Source: JABCYV01 sp035512155 (GTDB lineage Bacteria > Acidobacteriota > Terriglobia > Terriglobales > Acidobacteriaceae). Taken from it: a stretch of DNA of 64,000 nt. The stretch spans positions 62,001-126,000 of the forward strand of contig DATKEN010000011.1 in the NCBI GenBank assembly GCA_035512155.1, read 5' to 3'. The notes under the pieces were generated by a model. The model was given only the letters and a program-made list of their open reading frames with translations. It ran no database searches and was not told the origin of the DNA. The translations under genes were made by a program, and so were the position numbers. Shown here piece by piece: positions 61,463-64,000 of the stretch. The first letter of the stretch is position 1. The number at the start of each line of letters is the position of its first letter.

Positions 61463-62958
61463 AGCACGCCACTCGAAAAGCCACCCGTCACGTCAACCAG
61501 AATGAAGGCTTGATCTTCGAGAAGTCATCGCCGGGGAAAGCGGCCTGGAGGTTGCCACCGCTCGATGTTCCCGAAGTAGACACGAAGAAGCTTCTAGGGT
61601 CAGCCGAAAGAAAAGATCTGGGCAATATGCCTGAAGTGAGCGAGATCGAAATCATTCGCCACTTCACGCGCCTTTCCACCTGGAACTACGCCATTGATCT
61701 TGGGATGTACCCGCTCGGCTCCTGCACCATGAAGTACAACCCGCGAGTGAACGAAGTCGTCGCGCGCTTTGATGGCCTGGCAAATGGTCATCCTTATCAA
61801 CCGGAGCGGGTTTCGCAGGGTGCCTTGCGCATCATGAAGACGCTTAGCGACTGCCTGACAGAAATCACTGGCATGGATGCCATCACCCTACAGCCTGCGG
61901 CTGGCGCACACGGCGAACTTACGGGCTTGCTGATGGTGCGCGCATATCACCAGTCGAAGGGCACTCCCCGAAAAAAGATTCTCATTCCTGACTCAGCCCA
62001 CGGCACCAATCCGGCAACCGCCGCCATGGTCAACTACGGCGTGGAGAATCTGAAGTCAAACGCGCAGGGCATGGTGGATATCGCGGCGCTCCAAGGCCAG
62101 ATGAACGAGGACGTCGCCGCACTGATGCTGACCAATCCCAACACGCTGGGAGTCTTCGAGCAGGAGATCCACAAGATCGCCGACATCATGCATGCCAAGG
62201 GTGGCCTGCTTTATATGGACGGCGCCAACATGAATGCGTTGGTGAGCAAGGTGCGCCCAGGCGATTTCGGCGTGGACCTGATGCATCTCAACCTGCACAA
62301 GACGTTCTCCACTCCTCACGGCGGAGGCGGACCGGGTTCTGGCCCGGTAGCTATCAAACGCTTCCTCGAGCCGTTTCTTCCCAAGCCAGTGGTCGTGACA
62401 AAGGCAGACGGCACACTGGCGTTCGACTACGACCGTCCGCACTCGGTTGGCCGGGTGCGTGCGTTTTACGGAAACTTTGGAATGTTCGTGAGAGCCTTGG
62501 CGTATACCTTGGCAAACGGCCCGGACGGACTACGCGAAACCACCGAAGATGCCGTCCTCAACGCCAATTACATCCGCAAAGGATTAGAAGGGATTTACGA
62601 TCTTCCTTACTCGACGCCAACCATGCACGAAGTGGTCTTCAGTGACAGGCTGCAAGCGAAGAAGGGCGTGAAGACCATGGACATCGCGAAGCGGCTGATC
62701 GATTACGGCTTCCATCCTTATACGACCGCATTTCCGCTGATCGTTCCAGGCGCGCTGATGATCGAGCCCACGGAGAGCGAGTCCAAGGAAGAGATGGATT
62801 TGTTTATTGAAGCGATGAAGTCGATTGCGGAAGAGGCGGAAGAAGATCCGCAAATGGTGCTCAATGCACCGCACACGACGCGGGTATCACGGCTTGATGA
62901 AACAGGCGCTGCCCGCAAGCCTGTGCTCAGATGGAAACCCGCTGTGGAAATTCAGTGA
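61459..62958 (+). CDS. gcvPB: Glycine dehydrogenase (decarboxylating) subunit 2
   Basis: 499 residues, PLP-binding half of the P protein. PLP lysine in HLNLHKTFSTPHGGGGPGSG; also YPLGSCTMKYNPRVNE, TLQPAAGAHGELTGLL and HGTNPATAAMVNYG. Decarboxylates glycine and loads aminomethyl on the H protein. Last gene of the set; the L protein is not in the window. Confidence 0.95.
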   Translation: MKHATRKATRHVNQNEGLIFEKSSPGKAAWRLPPLDVPEVDTKKLLGSAERKDLGNMPEVSEIEIIRHFTRLSTWNYAIDLGMYPLGSCTMKYNPRVNEVVARFDGLANGHPYQPERVSQGALRIMKTLSDCLTEITGMDAITLQPAAGAHGELTGLLMVRAYHQSKGTPRKKILIPDSAHGTNPATAAMVNYGVENLKSNAQGMVDIAALQGQMNEDVAALMLTNPNTLGVFEQEIHKIADIMHAKGGLLYMDGANMNALVSKVRPGDFGVDLMHLNLHKTFSTPHGGGGPGSGPVAIKRFLEPFLPKPVVVTKADGTLAFDYDRPHSVGRVRAFYGNFGMFVRALAYTLANGPDGLRETTEDAVLNANYIRKGLEGIYDLPYSTPTMHEVVFSDRLQAKKGVKTMDIAKRLIDYGFHPYTTAFPLIVPGALMIEPTESESKEEMDLFIEAMKSIAEEAEEDPQMVLNAPHTTRVSRLDETGAARKPVLRWKPAVEIQ

Positions 62959-62972
62959 GAAGCCGATGAAAC

Positions 62973-62996
62973 CCGGCGGCCTGCTAAGGTCGCCGG
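62973..62996. terminator. Hairpin between convergent gcvPB and DUF2911 gene
   Basis: CCGGCGGCC (62973-62981) and GGTCGCCGG (62988-62996) form a 9-bp stem with one G-U pair and a 6-nt loop. No T-run follows on either strand, so a weak or Rho-assisted terminator at best. Confidence 0.4.
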
Positions 62997-63005
62997 TTCG
63001 AAACC

Positions 63006-63533
63006 CTACATCTTCTCTTTGATCTCCACGGACGCCTGCGTGTTCTCCCAACTCAAACTCAGAACGCAGCTCGTACCCCTCGGGTCGTAGGCGATGGTGA
63101 AATTCTCCACCGCAGCCGGCGTTTTCGAAACCTTCATATCCACTCGCGCCAGTTCGTCGGCCTGATACTTGTACGGAATACCCCACTCGGCCGTCTTCTT
63201 GTTGATGATCAGGGTCCATTTATCGGCGGTGGGAATAGTGAACAGCGTATAGCTACCCGCGGGTATGTCTTTGCCGGCGACTGTCACATTTGTATCGGTG
63301 ACGAAGGTAGTCGCTTCATTCGCTCCCGTACGCCAAACCTCGCCGTAGCCGACAAGACCGCCGAAAATCTTGCGGCCTTTTGCGCGCGGGCTGGAGTAAG
63401 CGGTCTTGATGGTTTTGCCGTCACTGAACTGGCAGGAAGCCGTAGCGGCCGGGCTGGGACGCTGCTCCTGAGCAGAACAGAACAGCATTAGACTGAATAG
63501 CAGCAGAGTTACCAATGCGACCCATCTTTTCAT
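63006..63533 (-). CDS. DUF2911 secreted protein
   Basis: 175 residues. Signal peptide MKRWVALVTLLLFSLMLFCS with cleavage near SAQ. The mature part carries the DUF2911 signatures: YSSPRAKGRKIFGGLVGYGE, VWRTGANEATTF, DIPAGSYTLFTIP and W-LIINKKTAEWG. GAGGAGAG sits 5 nt before ATG 63533. Function of the domain is unknown. Confidence 0.85.
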   Translation of the reverse strand: MKRWVALVTLLLFSLMLFCSAQEQRPSPAATASCQFSDGKTIKTAYSSPRAKGRKIFGGLVGYGEVWRTGANEATTFVTDTNVTVAGKDIPAGSYTLFTIPTADKWTLIINKKTAEWGIPYKYQADELARVDMKVSKTPAAVENFTIAYDPRGTSCVLSLSWENTQASVEIKEKM

Positions 63534-63696
63534 GAATCTCTCCTCGAAGGCATTTAGCCCTTAGCTTGGTCCGTGAACAGAAATCTTACGACGTCCAGCA
63601 GCGGCTAGTTGCTAGTTGCTTTGACGCAAGAATGCGGAGCAAGACAGCAAGTCCGGTAAATTATGCGCCTGAGCGGACGGACAGTACAATCAAGCC

Positions 63697-63957
63697 ATGC
63701 CGGTATTTCATGAAAAACAAGCGGAACTGGAGCACTACGAGACCATGATGGGAGTACCTCGGGGGCGTCTGGCTGTCACCATGGACATGATCACCGACGC
63801 CATGGCGTTGGTCGGGCAACACGGGGTCTATTGCCAGAGCCAGCGCTGGCCGGGTAAGCCGGTCATGGATATTCAGATGATAATGAAGAGTCTGACCGAT
63901 GCGAAGGAATTGGTCCAAAGTGTGATGGAAGAGTTAAAAAAGCCGACACTTTCCTAA
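63697..63957 (+). CDS. Small hypothetical protein
   Basis: 86 residues, mostly helical (ELEHYETMMGVPRGRLAV, IQMIMKSLTDAKELVQSVM). No signal, TM or recognised family. TACAAT at 63685-63690 lies just 7 nt before the ATG, so a leaderless mRNA is possible, but no -35 was found. A family repeat begins 5 nt after the stop. Confidence 0.5.
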   Translation: MPVFHEKQAELEHYETMMGVPRGRLAVTMDMITDAMALVGQHGVYCQSQRWPGKPVMDIQMIMKSLTDAKELVQSVMEELKKPTLS

Positions 63958-63961
63958 ACCA

Positions 63962-64000
63962 TGTCATCCTGAGCGGAGCGGGATCGTCCGCGAAGCGAAC
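63962..64000 (+). repeat. Dispersed palindromic repeat unit, cut by the window end
   Basis: TGTCATCCTGAGCGGAGCG followed by the start of the internal hairpin; nearest in this window to the family consensus. The rest lies beyond base 64000. Confidence 0.75.

Overview
The window looks like a piece of a soil Acidobacteriota (Terriglobia/Koribacter-like) chromosome. Four things suggest this: GC-rich coding sequence, a 1,145-residue Oar-like TonB-dependent receptor with a carboxypeptidase-regulatory N-terminus, dispersed palindromic repeats of the 'TGTCATCCTGAGC...GAAGGATCTATGC' type, and a glycine decarboxylase split into two subunits. This placement is inference; no rRNA marker is present. I saw no tRNA, rRNA, CRISPR array, prophage or classical insertion sequence.

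Layout. (1) 1-16.4 kb is fatty-acid and acyl-CoA metabolism. It holds a truncated crotonase/3-hydroxyacyl-CoA dehydrogenase fusion, an MDR oxidoreductase, the TonB receptor, an alpha/beta hydrolase, a hotdog thioesterase, a MaoC-like hydratase, a class II aldolase-fold protein, an acyl-CoA ligase, an SDR enzyme, a TetR regulator with a candidate operator, and a FadN-like protein with the opposite domain order. (2) 15.9-25 kb is mixed: secreted proteins, a VIT/CCC1-like transporter, a Nudix hydrolase, a patatin, a GAF-GGDEF diguanylate cyclase, a RodZ-like protein, and metK-ahcY of the methyl cycle, with a clear terminator after ahcY. (3) 25.2-25.7 kb holds a small GIY-YIG nuclease gene whose start and stop codons lie inside inverted copies of a dispersed repeat. 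(4) 25.9-27.7 kb is an isobutyryl-CoA-mutase-type B12 mutase large subunit. (5) 27.7-45.2 kb is one leftward run of surface-glycan genes with a nearly complete pseudaminic-acid (nonulosonate) pathway: PseB, PseC, a PseH-like GNAT, PseG, PseI and an SpsF-like CMP-sugar synthetase fused to a class III aminotransferase. It also has a flippase, a deacetylase, an ATP-grasp enzyme, a phosphoesterase and a probable glycosyltransferase. Many junctions are ATGA-type overlaps, so translation is probably coupled. A divergent Wzc-like tyrosine kinase follows. (6) 47.9-54.9 kb holds glgC, a cNMP-domain histidine kinase with a REC-glutaredoxin-like-TrxR-like partner, an MFS pump and two small unknown proteins. 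(7) 55-56.7 kb is a second B12 mutase large subunit, this one with methylmalonyl-CoA-type residues. (8) 56.7-58.3 kb is repeat-rich, with a PD-(D/E)XK nuclease and a 59-residue Cys-rich protein. (9) 58.4-63 kb is the glycine cleavage set gcvT-gcvH-gcvPA-gcvPB, followed by a DUF2911 lipid-free secreted protein and a small unknown.

The strongest lead for something undescribed is the GIY-YIG gene enclosed between repeat units (25264-25705). Two nearby repeat pairs have the same geometry with a roughly 32-nt spacer instead of a gene, as expected of an autonomous element with non-autonomous, REPIN-like derivatives. Second leads are the two-component pair whose output looks like a thioredoxin reductase without its redox cysteines, and the SpsF-aminotransferase fusion in the nonulosonate cluster.
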